Source of the DNA: an uncultured Pseudomonadota bacterium
GTDB lineage: Bacteria; Pseudomonadota; Alphaproteobacteria; RF32; CAG-239
Direction: 5' to 3'
Length of the DNA stretch: 51,956 nt
Assembly (NCBI GenBank): GCA_902763535.1
Contig: CACWSG010000001.1
Span: forward strand, 1 to 51,956
Shown here: positions 33,351-42,130 of the stretch, in pieces
Numbering within the stretch: the first letter of the stretch is position 1
How the letters are laid out: every line of letters begins with the position of its first letter
The notes under the pieces: model-generated
What the model saw: the letters and a program-made list of their open reading frames with translations, nothing else
The model's database searches: none
What the model was told of the DNA's origin: nothing
Program-made: the position numbers and the translations under genes

Positions 33351-34661
33351 TTATACTTGACTCCGTTTGGCAAATGAACGGTAGATTCGTTTATAAAAAG
33401 GAAGTTGCCGCCAGTTAAATTTTATGTCCTCAAAGTAATAATTTATATGATTTTCTCCGGAAAAAGCATCAACACTCTTCACATCTCCGTCAATATACAA
33501 ATCATTATCAACACTGGCCTGCAATACTTTCAAATTACGACATCCTTTGACAGCCACTTTTCCGCTTGCTCCGTATTCAATATAAATTTCATTAACCGAC
33601 GATGCCGCCAAATCCAAGTTACCGTTAAAATATTTGCCGATATTAACGCGTTCCAACGCCGTAGCGTATGAAGCAATAATTTTACCGCCGTTTTTGCTGC
33701 CGCAAATTATATTTTTTACACTATTATCACCGGACAGATTTATGTTGCCGGCAAAATCATCACCGATATTCAATGCTCTAATTCCGCTGTTTGGTGTCTG
33801 GTTATTCATTTTAATCCAGCCTTTACAATCTCCGCCCACCTTTAACAAATCCGCACTTTGGTTAATAGCATAAAGTCCGCCGCGAAAAGCATCACCTATG
33901 GCAATTTCCTTTTTTATGACATTGTTGGAAAGCATAATATCGGCATAACAATAATAACCGAGAGAAAAAGCATATAAACAACTGTTTATAATATTGATAT
34001 TACCGCTGCAAACATCAGCAATTTGCAAATTAGGACATTTTTTTGAATCGCTCAAAGTCAAATTGCAACGACAATTATTGCCGATAAATATGCTTTCTAT
34101 TGATGTTCGTGATAAATTTAACGAACCGGAAAACTTGTCTTTTACAACCAAACTTTCAATAAAATCATTATCTCGCAAATCAATATTGACGGAACAATTT
34201 TCTCCGATGAAAAGTTTGGCAATATTGGCTTTGGCCAAATTATAACTGACATTACGACATTCTGCCGGTATTTCCAATTGATAGGCTTTCAGATTGCTGA
34301 CATAAACTTTGGCAAAATTTAAGCCGTTCGCTATGCGTTTCAGCAACAATCTCGGTGAAACATATTCTTCTCTGCCATCTTCATATTGAATTATCGAAAC
34401 TCCCAATACATCGGCGGTTTCTTTTGAAAGTGCATATTTTTTGGCACGAATAAAACTCAACAAATAGCCCTTCTCAAGCTCGGTTAATTCTTTATCGCTG
34501 TTAATCAAAATATTGCTCAAAATTTTTTCACAACCCTCCAAAGTTGCACGCAACACATTTTGTTTATTCTTAAAAAACAACGAGCATTTATTACCCTTTA
34601 AGCTGACAATACGATATTCTTTGTTGATATGATAGATTTCGGCATTAGCATCAATATTCAC
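33351..34661 (-). CDS. Predicted beta-solenoid repeat protein of unknown function
   Basis: 436 residues without signal peptide or membrane segment. After a helical N-terminal part (~1-115) come about thirteen units of 18-23 residues to about residue 405. The unit is roughly 'I..L.IG..F.G.I.LS.', for example 'IESLVVKDKFSGSLNLSRTS', 'IRALNIGDDFAGNINLSG' and 'LERVNIGKYFNGNLDLAA'. Regular hydrophobic-x-hydrophobic triplets plus Gly/Asn turns suggest a right-handed beta-helix. The C-terminus is basic ('YKRIYRSFAKRSQV'). Beta-solenoids often bind glycans or form scaffolds, but no active site is visible. It is monocistronic; no close partner is evident. Confidence 0.72.
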   Translation of the reverse strand: MNIDANAEIYHINKEYRIVSLKGNKCSLFFKNKQNVLRATLEGCEKILSNILINSDKELTELEKGYLLSFIRAKKYALSKETADVLGVSIIQYEDGREEYVSPRLLLKRIANGLNFAKVYVSNLKAYQLEIPAECRNVSYNLAKANIAKLFIGENCSVNIDLRDNDFIESLVVKDKFSGSLNLSRTSIESIFIGNNCRCNLTLSDSKKCPNLQIADVCSGNINIINSCLYAFSLGYYCYADIMLSNNVIKKEIAIGDAFRGGLYAINQSADLLKVGGDCKGWIKMNNQTPNSGIRALNIGDDFAGNINLSGDNSVKNIICGSKNGGKIIASYATALERVNIGKYFNGNLDLAASSVNEIYIEYGASGKVAVKGCRNLKVLQASVDNDLYIDGDVKSVDAFSGENHINYYFEDIKFNWRQLPFYKRIYRSFAKRSQV

Positions 34662-34779
34662 TTTATTTACTCCCTATATTTGTATTTTTGATTTGGCACA
34701 AATGTAATTATCTTTTTGCGCAAAACTACACTCTTTCGAAAAAATATTAATTAGGACTTTATTTTTGCTACGGATATGT

Positions 34780-34798
34780 TATAATGATGTCCATCATT
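34780..34798 (+). promoter_or_regulatory. -10 element overlapping a perfect inverted repeat
   Basis: TATAAT (34780-34785) is overlapped by AATGATG-TC-CATCATT (34783-34798), which covers the expected start point of transcription. A repressor binding this repeat would block the CNNM/CBS gene at 34819. No -35 match was found. Confidence 0.45.
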
Positions 34799-34818
34799 AA
34801 CTATCATAGTTGGAGATT

Positions 34819-35850
34819 ATGTTTTATCTTATATTTTTTGCTGCCTTAGCAGTAATTGTTTCATTTATGTGTTCGGTTTTAGAAGCTTCGCTTCTCTCTA
34901 TTGTTCCCAGTTATATTGCTCAACTAGAAGACAAAAAGCCCAAGTTGTTTGCCAAACTTTCTGATATGAAAGAACATATTCAAGAGCCTTTGGCGGCCAT
35001 ATTGTCACTCAACACTATTGCCAATACTGTCGGCGCCACCGGAGTCGGCGCAGAAGTGGCTCGTTTGTATGGCCAAAACTATATCGGCATTGCCAGCGGT
35101 ATTATGACTTTTCTTATTTTAACCTTCTCGGAAATTTTGCCCAAATCCATCGGCGCTCGCTATTGGAAAAATATCATTCCGTTTTTAGTTCCTACTTTAA
35201 GTGTTTTAACAATCATAATGCGTCCGTTTATCTGGTTGTCAAACCTTATCACCAAAGGCTTTTCCAAAACCAATGATTGTTCCAACACTCGTGAAGAAAT
35301 CAAAGCCCTTTCCCGCATGGGACAAGCGGCTCGGGTTATTGATGATGTGGAATATCGCATTTTGGTCAATACCATGAACTTAAAACAAGTCAATATTGAA
35401 GATGTCATGACACCGCGCACGGTTGTTCGCACCGTAAAACCCGATATGACTATTAAGGAATTTGACAAGTTTCTCACTACGGCACCGTTTTCGCGTTTTC
35501 CGATTATTGATGAACGCAAACAGATTTTTAAAGGATATATTCATAAATCCAGCTCGTTCAAAGCCAAAGATGATGATAAAGTGAAAAAATATTCCTGTGA
35601 TATGCGCTCATTTTCACCGGAAGCCAAGTTGCAAGATGTTCTCTCTGCCATGTTAATAGACCATAATCACATGGCTTTGGTGGTTGACCAACTGGGTAAC
35701 TGGATTGGCATCATCACTTTGGAAGACATTATTGAAACCATCATCGGCAAAGAAATTGTTGATGAGACCGATACCATCACCGATATGCAAAAATATGCCA
35801 AACTGCAATGGCTCAATCGTTGCAAGCAAAAAGGCATTAACTTAGATTAA
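34819..35850 (+). CDS. CNNM/CorC-like membrane protein with paired CBS domains
   Basis: 343 residues from the ATG at 34819, behind a TTGGAG site; a TTG at 34810 is also in frame. The N-terminal DUF21/CNNM region has four hydrophobic segments and the motifs 'CSVLEASLLSIVPSYIA' and 'LTFSEILPKSIGARY'. Two CBS domains follow from ~195 ('VMTPRTVVRTV' and 'ALVVDQLGNWIGIITLEDIIETIIGKEIVDE'). CNNM proteins move Mg2+ across the inner membrane with CBS domains sensing nucleotides. The final CorC/HlyC domain of longer homologues is missing, as in many alphaproteobacterial short forms. Old 'hemolysin' labels should be ignored. Confidence 0.9.
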   Translation: MFYLIFFAALAVIVSFMCSVLEASLLSIVPSYIAQLEDKKPKLFAKLSDMKEHIQEPLAAILSLNTIANTVGATGVGAEVARLYGQNYIGIASGIMTFLILTFSEILPKSIGARYWKNIIPFLVPTLSVLTIIMRPFIWLSNLITKGFSKTNDCSNTREEIKALSRMGQAARVIDDVEYRILVNTMNLKQVNIEDVMTPRTVVRTVKPDMTIKEFDKFLTTAPFSRFPIIDERKQIFKGYIHKSSSFKAKDDDKVKKYSCDMRSFSPEAKLQDVLSAMLIDHNHMALVVDQLGNWIGIITLEDIIETIIGKEIVDETDTITDMQKYAKLQWLNRCKQKGINLD

Positions 35851-35867
35851 GTCTTTTTATCTCCTTG

Positions 35868-35912
35868 AAAAAACTGATTGCGTGATTACTTCCATCAGCG
35901 GTCAGTTTTTTT
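35868..35912 (+). terminator. Terminator between the CNNM gene and the hsp20 gene
   Basis: AAAAAACTGA (35868-35877) pairs with TCAGTTTTTT (35902-35911), with an inner TGAT / ATCA stem. Only 16 bases remain to the hsp20 ATG, so hsp20 transcription must begin upstream and read through, or the structure is also regulatory. Confidence 0.65.
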
Positions 35913-35927
35913 ATAAGGAGTAAGTTT

Positions 35928-36419
35928 ATGAATAATCAACCTGCAACTACCGAACATAACAATCTAACCGCCGCCAAACATAATTTTATGAGTAATCTTT
36001 TTAATATGTTTGGTTTGCGCTCACATAGTGACTTCAGCTTGCCGGAGCCCAAAATCGAAGTTGCCGAAAACAAAAATAATATTGTGGTAACTGCCGAAAT
36101 TCCGGGTATTGAACAAAACGATATTGACTTGGAAATTTCCTCTAACGGCTATTTAACCATCAGCGGCGAAAAACGTCATGAAGATGCCGCTGCTTCCAAA
36201 GACGGTTATTTTTCCGAGATAGCTTATGGCTCGTTTTCTCGCACGGTTCCGTTGCCTTGGGATTTGGAATACGCCAAAGCCTCGGCTGATTACACTAATG
36301 GGGTTTTGTGTGTTACTATACCCAAGACCAAAACCGAGCAAGCCAGCCGCCAAAAAATCAACCTTAACAGCGAAAAGAAAGCCAAACGCAAAACAACCGC
36401 CAAGGCTAAAAAAGCTTAA
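35928..36419 (+). CDS. Small heat-shock protein (Hsp20/alpha-crystallin)
   Basis: 163 residues. ATP-independent chaperone that holds unfolding proteins. The alpha-crystallin domain spans about residues 42-140: 'PKIEVAENKNNIVVTAEIPGIEQNDIDLEISSNGYLTISGEKRHE', then 'YGSFSRTVPLPWDLEYAKASADYTNGVLCVTIPK', which includes the conserved Gly-Val-Leu. The C-terminus is a Lys/Ala-rich tail instead of the short I-x-I tail of IbpA. A good AAGGAG site precedes the ATG. No ROSE-type RNA thermometer, known from rhizobial hsp20 genes, was recognised; the upstream hairpin looks like a terminator. Confidence 0.93.
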   Translation: MNNQPATTEHNNLTAAKHNFMSNLFNMFGLRSHSDFSLPEPKIEVAENKNNIVVTAEIPGIEQNDIDLEISSNGYLTISGEKRHEDAAASKDGYFSEIAYGSFSRTVPLPWDLEYAKASADYTNGVLCVTIPKTKTEQASRQKINLNSEKKAKRKTTAKAKKA

Positions 36420-36428
36420 AAAAATATG

Positions 36429-36456
36429 CCGCCGATATGCAAATCGGCGGTTTTTT
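36429..36456 (+). terminator. Terminator of the hsp20 gene
   Basis: CCGCCGAT (36429-36436) / ATCGGCGG (36443-36450), then T6. Confidence 0.92.
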
Positions 36457-36461
36457 GTTTT

Positions 36462-36977
36462 CTACCATCTTTCATAATGAATTTTGTCTTCTCTAAACCT
36501 GTCTTGGGGCTGAGTTGGCTGTTTTATGGGATATCCGGCCACAATCAAAGCATTAGGCTTTATATGTTCCGGCAGGCCCAGCAAATTTTGAAAAAGTTTC
36601 ATCCGCTCGGCATAAGGATAAATTGCACACCAACATCCGCCCATTCCTTTGCCGTGCAGAGCCAGCAGCAAATTTTCTATTGCGGCGGAAGTATCGACAA
36701 TCCAAAATCCGTTATCGCATTGTTCTTGTTCATTGCCGCAAACCACAATTGCCGCTGAAGCATCGGTAACAAATTTGGCATAGGGGTGAATTTCGGCAAT
36801 CTTTGCCCTAACCTTTTCATCTTCCACTACCACAAATTCCCATGGCTGTTTGTTGCAGGCTGACGGTGCATACATCGCGATTTTTAAGATGTCATTCATA
36901 TCCTCTTTTGATATTGAGCGCCCCTTTTCAAATTGGCGTACCGAGCGACGAGTTAACAGTCCGGCTTCTAAAAACAT
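36462..36977 (-). CDS. Nitroreductase-family FMN oxidoreductase
   Basis: 171 residues. 'LLTRRSVRQFEKGRSISKEDMNDILKIAMYAPSACNKQPWEFVVVED' carries the FMN-phosphate Arg/Ser motif and the P-S-x-x-N-x-Q-P-W segment of the family; 'AIENLLLALHGKGMGGCWCAIYP' is the second flavin contact; 'ALIVAGYPIK' lies near the end. The family reduces nitro compounds, quinones or flavins with NAD(P)H. At 171 residues it is a short version of the usual ~200. An AAGGAG site precedes the ATG. Convergent with hsp20. Substrate unknown. Confidence 0.9.
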   Translation of the reverse strand: MFLEAGLLTRRSVRQFEKGRSISKEDMNDILKIAMYAPSACNKQPWEFVVVEDEKVRAKIAEIHPYAKFVTDASAAIVVCGNEQEQCDNGFWIVDTSAAIENLLLALHGKGMGGCWCAIYPYAERMKLFQNLLGLPEHIKPNALIVAGYPIKQPTQPQDRFREDKIHYERW

Positions 36978-37044
36978 TTGTTTTCTCCTTAAATTTTAGC
37001 ACAAATTTAAAATAATCCGTTTCCCATTAAAGGCAATAAAAAAC

Positions 37045-37073
37045 TTGATTTATTTATGAAACATGGATATAGT
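37045..37073 (+). promoter_or_regulatory. Promoter at the head of the small-membrane-protein array
   Basis: TTGATT (37045-37050), 17 bases, TATAGT (37068-37073). A 47-base A/U-rich leader without ribosome site follows. Confidence 0.6.
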
Positions 37074-37120
37074 CAGCACAAATTATATAATTGTAATATT
37101 AATCTTAAAAATTATTGTAT

Positions 37121-37375
37121 ATGGAAAAAAATCAAATCGTCACACCAAAAACAAAAAGGATGATTAAAGCCAGCTACATTATCAATCTGATAATGTTTGC
37201 TATCATTGCCTTTATGCTCATTCCTCTAACTGTGGAAGATGGTCAGGTTTACCTTCCCAGTTATGAGAAATCCCTCTTGGTGTTGCTGGCATTGGCATTT
37301 GTTGCCGCTGGGTTGATTGCCTTTGCACTTGACCGCATTGGCAAAGAAGAGAAGAAATCAGCTTCCGAGACTTAA
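37121..37375 (+). CDS. Small two-TM membrane protein
   Basis: 84 residues from the ATG at 37121. Hydrophobic segments near residues 20-38 ('INLIMFAIIAFMLIPLTV') and 52-71 ('LLVLLALAFVAAGLIAFAL'), a short loop between, and a charged end 'DRIGKEEKKSASET'. No family recognised. First gene of an array of tiny membrane-protein genes. No Shine-Dalgarno sequence precedes the ATG. A terminator follows 11 bases after the stop. Confidence 0.72.
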   Translation: MEKNQIVTPKTKRMIKASYIINLIMFAIIAFMLIPLTVEDGQVYLPSYEKSLLVLLALAFVAAGLIAFALDRIGKEEKKSASET

Positions 37376-37386
37376 GTTTCTCTAAA

Positions 37387-37415
37387 AGAGCCCCTCTTTT
37401 GAGCGGCTCTTTTTT
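37387..37415 (+). terminator. Array terminator 1
   Basis: AGAGCC-C-CTC (37387-37396), loop TTTT, GAG-C-GGCTCT (37401-37410), T5. The C-C mismatch in the middle of the stem recurs in terminator 2; terminator 3 has A-C at this place. Confidence 0.92.
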
Positions 37416-37424
37416 ATTGACATT

Positions 37425-37452
37425 TTGACAAAACACAATTAAAAAATATTCT
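37425..37452 (+). promoter_or_regulatory. Promoter of the second array gene
   Basis: TTGACA (37425-37430), 16 bases, TATTCT (37447-37452), directly behind array terminator 1. A second TTGACA begins at 37417. The 42-base leader has no ribosome site. Confidence 0.55.
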
Positions 37453-37494
37453 AAACTAAATTACAAATGAATTATTAACTTAAAACATAATATT

Positions 37495-37914
37495 ATGAGA
37501 AAAATTAAAATTCTGTACGCCTTGAATATCGGATTGAATATCGCGGTATTGGCAATCTTTGTCATTGCGGACATCTTGGTATTAACCAAGGATCAATCAG
37601 CCACCCTCTCCTTCTATTTGGGATTATTTGGTAGTGCGGTTGTTATATCGCTGGTAAATCTGGTGATTTGCGGTGTTGGTTATGTCAAACTGCAAAATAG
37701 CAACCCAAAACCAATCCAAAATCTCTTCGCGAGCCTATGCAATGTAGGTAATGGCCTATCCTTTGGTTTTGCAATTGCCGCATGGGTAACACTGTTTGAA
37801 TTTGACAGTATCACAGACCTGAACGCAGGACTGTTGGTTGCCTGTACTTACACGGTTATCTTCAGCACATCCTTGGCCATAGTCATGGGATATCTGCTGA
37901 AAAAAGAGCGTTAA
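37495..37914 (+). CDS. Four-TM small membrane protein, array paralogue A
   Basis: 139 residues with four hydrophobic segments near 10-30, 39-60, 84-100 and 112-133. It is a paralogue of the gene at 38438: both start 'IKIL..LNIGLNI' and share length, topology and the basic C-terminus ('LLKKER' against 'LWKKKC'). Function unknown. The weak T-run of the following terminator (ATCTTAT) may let transcripts continue into the next gene. Confidence 0.75.
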   Translation: MRKIKILYALNIGLNIAVLAIFVIADILVLTKDQSATLSFYLGLFGSAVVISLVNLVICGVGYVKLQNSNPKPIQNLFASLCNVGNGLSFGFAIAAWVTLFEFDSITDLNAGLLVACTYTVIFSTSLAIVMGYLLKKER

Positions 37915-37923
37915 AAATAACTT

Positions 37924-37947
37924 AGAGCCCCTCTGACGAGCGGCTCT
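37924..37947 (+). terminator. Array terminator 2
   Basis: AGAGCC-C-CTC-TGAC-GAG-C-GGCTCT (37924-37947); it shares 17 identical bases with array terminator 3. The T-run is interrupted, so it should be leaky. Confidence 0.75.
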
Positions 37948-37966
37948 ATCTTATAAATCTAAAAAA

Positions 37967-38356
37967 ATGGTTATGAAAAAAAATAATATTTTATATGCTT
38001 TAATCATTGTAGTAGTGCTTTCATTGGTGTGGATTTGTCTGGATACGTTGGGAGTGTTCAATTATCCGGCTACCGAGTGGCAGACAGGCACCATTATCAA
38101 CTGTGACCACCAAAGCTATTATTCCAATGAATATGTGGGAAATTGGCTGGTCGGTTATCGTTGGAAGGATGTCTACCAAGGCAGTCGGCAACACTTGCAA
38201 ATTACCACTTCTGAGGGCAAAATACTGAAAACCGAATGGGATGCTGATCTTCATCCTCATACCTACCAATTTCCCTACGGTACAAAGGTAAGGTTTCGCG
38301 GATACAAGCAACCATTCAAAGATGAAATCCTATATTACCAACTGGAGCCACTCTGA
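37967..38356 (+). CDS. Single-TM protein with a small extracytoplasmic domain
   Basis: 129 residues from the ATG at 37967; a second in-frame ATG (37973) is two codons on. One N-terminal hydrophobic segment ('ILYALIIVVVLSLVWICL', residues ~8-25), then ~100 residues rich in Tyr and Trp outside the membrane ('WLVGYRWKDVYQGSRQHLQI', 'YQFPYGTKVRFRGYKQP'), which look like a small beta fold. It is unlike its neighbours apart from the N-terminal 'KKNNILYA'. No separate promoter was seen, so it probably depends on read-through. Its TGA stop lies in the loop of the next terminator. Confidence 0.7.
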   Translation: MVMKKNNILYALIIVVVLSLVWICLDTLGVFNYPATEWQTGTIINCDHQSYYSNEYVGNWLVGYRWKDVYQGSRQHLQITTSEGKILKTEWDADLHPHTYQFPYGTKVRFRGYKQPFKDEILYYQLEPL

Positions 38357-38372
38357 CGAGCGGCTCTTTTTT
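38345..38372 (+). terminator. Array terminator 3, overlapping the stop codon
   Basis: GAGCC-A-CTC-TGAC-GAG-C-GGCTC (38345-38366) and a T-run. The stop codon TGA of the upstream gene is in the hairpin loop (38354-38356). Confidence 0.9.
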
Positions 38373-38373
38373 A

Positions 38374-38401
38374 TTGACTTTCAGCAAAACTCGACTAAAA
38401 T
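38374..38401 (+). promoter_or_regulatory. Promoter of the third array promoter unit
   Basis: TTGACT (38374-38379), 16 bases, TAAAAT (38396-38401), immediately after array terminator 3. No ribosome site in the 36-base leader. Confidence 0.5.
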
Positions 38402-38437
38402 CAAGCCAAATTTTATTATTAATTAATCCTACGCATT

Positions 38438-38842
38438 ATGAAAACAATAAAAATTCTTTCAAGGTTGAATATCGGATTGAATATCCTGGTATTGTTGATT
38501 TATGCACTTGTTTGCATAATCGTCTTAAAAAATCCGCCGACCGACGCCCCGCTTTATCTCTTGACGTTGGGAGCCGTAGCTACTATCTCGCTGGCTACTA
38601 TGATCTTTACCTATATTATCCTGGATAAAAAGTATCGTAGTTGGAACTTACTGCCATTTTGGAGCTTTTTTAGCAATGCTTTGGTCTTTGCGATTACTGT
38701 GACTACATTGTTGGTCATTTTTATTCAAAAAGGCTTCGAAGGTACAGATGACTTTAATATGGTTATCTTCGGTGCTATTGCATCTTTGATAAGCACTATC
38801 ATGGCCATCGTCTTGTATGTACTATGGAAAAAGAAGTGTTAA
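38438..38842 (+). CDS. Four-TM small membrane protein, array paralogue B
   Basis: 134 residues with four hydrophobic segments near 10-30, 39-60, 75-96 and 107-128. The paralogue at 37495 shares its N-terminal 'IKIL..LNIGLNI', topology and length, though the middle parts have diverged. No enzymatic motif. The ATG at 38438 has no Shine-Dalgarno sequence. No terminator like the three others follows; the next frame is decayed. Confidence 0.75.
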   Translation: MKTIKILSRLNIGLNILVLLIYALVCIIVLKNPPTDAPLYLLTLGAVATISLATMIFTYIILDKKYRSWNLLPFWSFFSNALVFAITVTTLLVIFIQKGFEGTDDFNMVIFGAIASLISTIMAIVLYVLWKKKC

Positions 38843-38870
38843 ACCTTACAATTTTTATTATATTAAAACA

Positions 38871-39314
38871 AATTATTCAAAAAAATGGCTTTATGCTTTT
38901 GCCGTAATTTTTGCCGCCTTGGTTGTCTTAACAGCTTTGATAAAAACTGTTACAACCTCGGAGGCTATATGATATTTTGCTTTATTTACCGCCTGTTTCA
39001 CCTTGGGCGGATGTATTGCATTGTCAATCAACTATTTTAGAAAAACCTCCTCCGCACGGAGTGTGTTTTCTGCCATTGTATGGTTAATAAGCGGAGTTGC
39101 TTTAGCTGTATCTCTCGCCTATATAATTGTATACGGCAAAGAAACCATTTCCATTGCATGTTTATGCTTATCGGTTATTTTGTTTGTCTTACTCGATTTC
39201 GTTCACCGTACCGAAAGCAAAAAAGAAACAGATGTATGGATTGATGAAATGCATCGCAAAACCGATAAACGCATCGCTAGGATGAAAAAAGAATTTGCAA
39301 AGCTTAACGCCTAA
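38871..39314 (+). pseudogene. Decayed small membrane-protein gene (no start codon, in-frame TGA)
   Basis: One frame continues from about 38871 to the stop at 39314 and encodes a plausible membrane protein: 'KKWLYAFAVIFAALVVLTAL', then 'YFALFTACFTLGGCIALSINYF', two further hydrophobic segments and a charged end 'RKTDKRIARMKKEF'. It is broken by TGA at 38970-38972 and has no ATG, GTG or TTG at the expected start. The KK-W-LYA opening resembles 'KKNNILYA' of the gene at 37967. The part after the break, from a TTG at 39003, could still yield 103 residues but has no ribosome site. The extent upstream is approximate. Confidence 0.6.
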
Positions 39315-39318
39315 AATA

Positions 39319-39345
39319 AAAGCCTCTCAGATGAGAGGCTTTTCT
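39319..39345. terminator. Bidirectional terminator between the array and atpC
   Basis: AAAGCCTCTC / GAGAGGCTTT with loop AGAT (stem core 39321-39328 / 39333-39340), T-run on plus and A-run on minus. It should end the ATP synthase transcript too. Confidence 0.9.
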
Positions 39346-39347
39346 CT

Positions 39348-39713
39348 TTAGCAATACTTAGCTGTTTTATTATTCATTTTATCAACTATCATCTGATAAA
39401 AGACATCACTATCGGCTTTTGCCATAGCCTCTTCCTTGCTGATGTTATCAGATTTAAGTGCCTGCCCGATCATCAATTTTACCACGCCTTGCGCTACATC
39501 TGCTACACCGGCAGAAATATAATACTTGGCAAACGGCTTCAAATTAGCATCCAACAGTTGCACCATACCATAATCAAGAGCAAACACACTCGGTGCTCGC
39601 TCCGATAATATGGTTACATCGCCGGCAACGGCGGGAATAATCACGCCTTCTGCTTCCATCTGAGGCATTACCATTCCTGGCATTTCCATTATCAATTTAA
39701 CTTTATTTGCCAT
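39348..39713 (-). CDS. atpC: ATP synthase F1 epsilon subunit
   Basis: 121 residues. Part of the central stalk; links the c-ring to gamma and damps ATP hydrolysis. The N-terminal beta-sandwich holds 'VIIPAVAGDVTILSERAPSVFALDYGMVQLL' and 'FAKYYISAGVADVAQGVVKLM'. The C-terminal helical part is shortened to one Ala/Lys-rich helix, as in other short epsilon subunits. Last gene of the operon, 24 bases after atpD, next to a bidirectional terminator. Confidence 0.95.
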   Translation of the reverse strand: MANKVKLIMEMPGMVMPQMEAEGVIIPAVAGDVTILSERAPSVFALDYGMVQLLDANLKPFAKYYISAGVADVAQGVVKLMIGQALKSDNISKEEAMAKADSDVFYQMIVDKMNNKTAKYC

Positions 39714-39737
39714 TGCAATTATTCCCTTTATCTATCC

Positions 39738-41210
<1,473 letters not shown>

Positions 41211-41218
41211 TTATTCAA

Positions 41219-42127
41219 CTACAAAGCTTCCGCACCCGAGATAATCTCAATCAACTCGGTAGTAATTGCGCTTTGGCGTAACCGATTGTACCTTAAGGTT
41301 AATTTTGATATCATATCTTTGGCGTTGCGAGTTGCATTATCCATTGAAGTCATACGCGCACCGTGTTCTGATGTTTGCGAGTTGACCAATTTTTGAAACA
41401 TCTCACTAACCACAAACGACGGCATCACATTCTGCAACAAAGCCAATTTTCCGCCCTCATAAGCATAAAAAGCATCACCGCTCTTATCGGAAAAATCATC
41501 ATCACCATTCTCTAAATCCAAGCAAACCGGCAAAAACTGTTCTGTTTTTACTACCCGATTTATTGCTGAATTAAAGTTGGTGTAGATAACCTCGCATATA
41601 TCAAAATCTTTGCCCAATCCCTGCAGCAATCGATTGACCAAATTTGCGGTTTCACCATAATTCGGACCTTTGGCCGCAAAATCCATAATCTCAATATCAA
41701 CACAACTGCATCTGCGTTTCAAAGCCTCTCCGGCTTTTTTACCCAAGCTCAAAACTTTAACCTTTTTACCGGCATCAATCAGTTCATTAACCCTTTTCAA
41801 ACTTTCTTTCAAAACATTGGCATTATAGCTTCCGCACAATCCTTTATCCGAAGAAAAAATAACCAGTTGATAAACTTCTTCTTTAGCCGCTTTCTGCATA
41901 ACCTTGGGCCAAGCATAGGCAATATTTTTTTCTAACTCGTCTTTGTGTATGCTGCTGATTACTCTTCCGATAACTTTTTTCAAATCACGGCTGTATTCCT
42001 TTGATTGATTCAGCATATCGGTTGAGCGTTTCAAACGCGCAGCAGCAACCATCTTCATCGCCGAAGTAATTTTACTGGTCGATGTGATGGAGCTGATACG
42101 CGTTCTTAGTTCTTTCAAACCTGCCAT
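41219..42127 (-). CDS. atpG: ATP synthase F1 gamma subunit
   Basis: 302 residues. The rotating shaft of F1. N-terminus 'LKELRTRISSITSTSKITSAMKMVAAARLKR' and C-terminus 'TSEHGARMTSMDNATRNAKDMISKLTLRYNRLRQSAITTELIEIISGAEAL' are the two halves of the coiled coil. 'FSSDKGLCGSYNANV' is the conserved Rossmann-like stretch. It starts three bases after the atpA stop. Confidence 0.98.
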   Translation of the reverse strand: MAGLKELRTRISSITSTSKITSAMKMVAAARLKRSTDMLNQSKEYSRDLKKVIGRVISSIHKDELEKNIAYAWPKVMQKAAKEEVYQLVIFSSDKGLCGSYNANVLKESLKRVNELIDAGKKVKVLSLGKKAGEALKRRCSCVDIEIMDFAAKGPNYGETANLVNRLLQGLGKDFDICEVIYTNFNSAINRVVKTEQFLPVCLDLENGDDDFSDKSGDAFYAYEGGKLALLQNVMPSFVVSEMFQKLVNSQTSEHGARMTSMDNATRNAKDMISKLTLRYNRLRQSAITTELIEIISGAEAL

Positions 42128-42130
42128 ATT

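Noticed and set aside
35868..35927. ROSE-type RNA thermometer for hsp20
   Set aside because: The structure is a simple terminator-like hairpin, and no multi-stem element pairing with the ribosome site was found.
38970..38972. TGA in the last array gene as a possible Trp codon (recoded genome)
   Set aside because: TGA is used as a true stop in several core genes here, for example rimM (ATGA overlap with trmD) and yejE (TGATG), so a general recoding is excluded.
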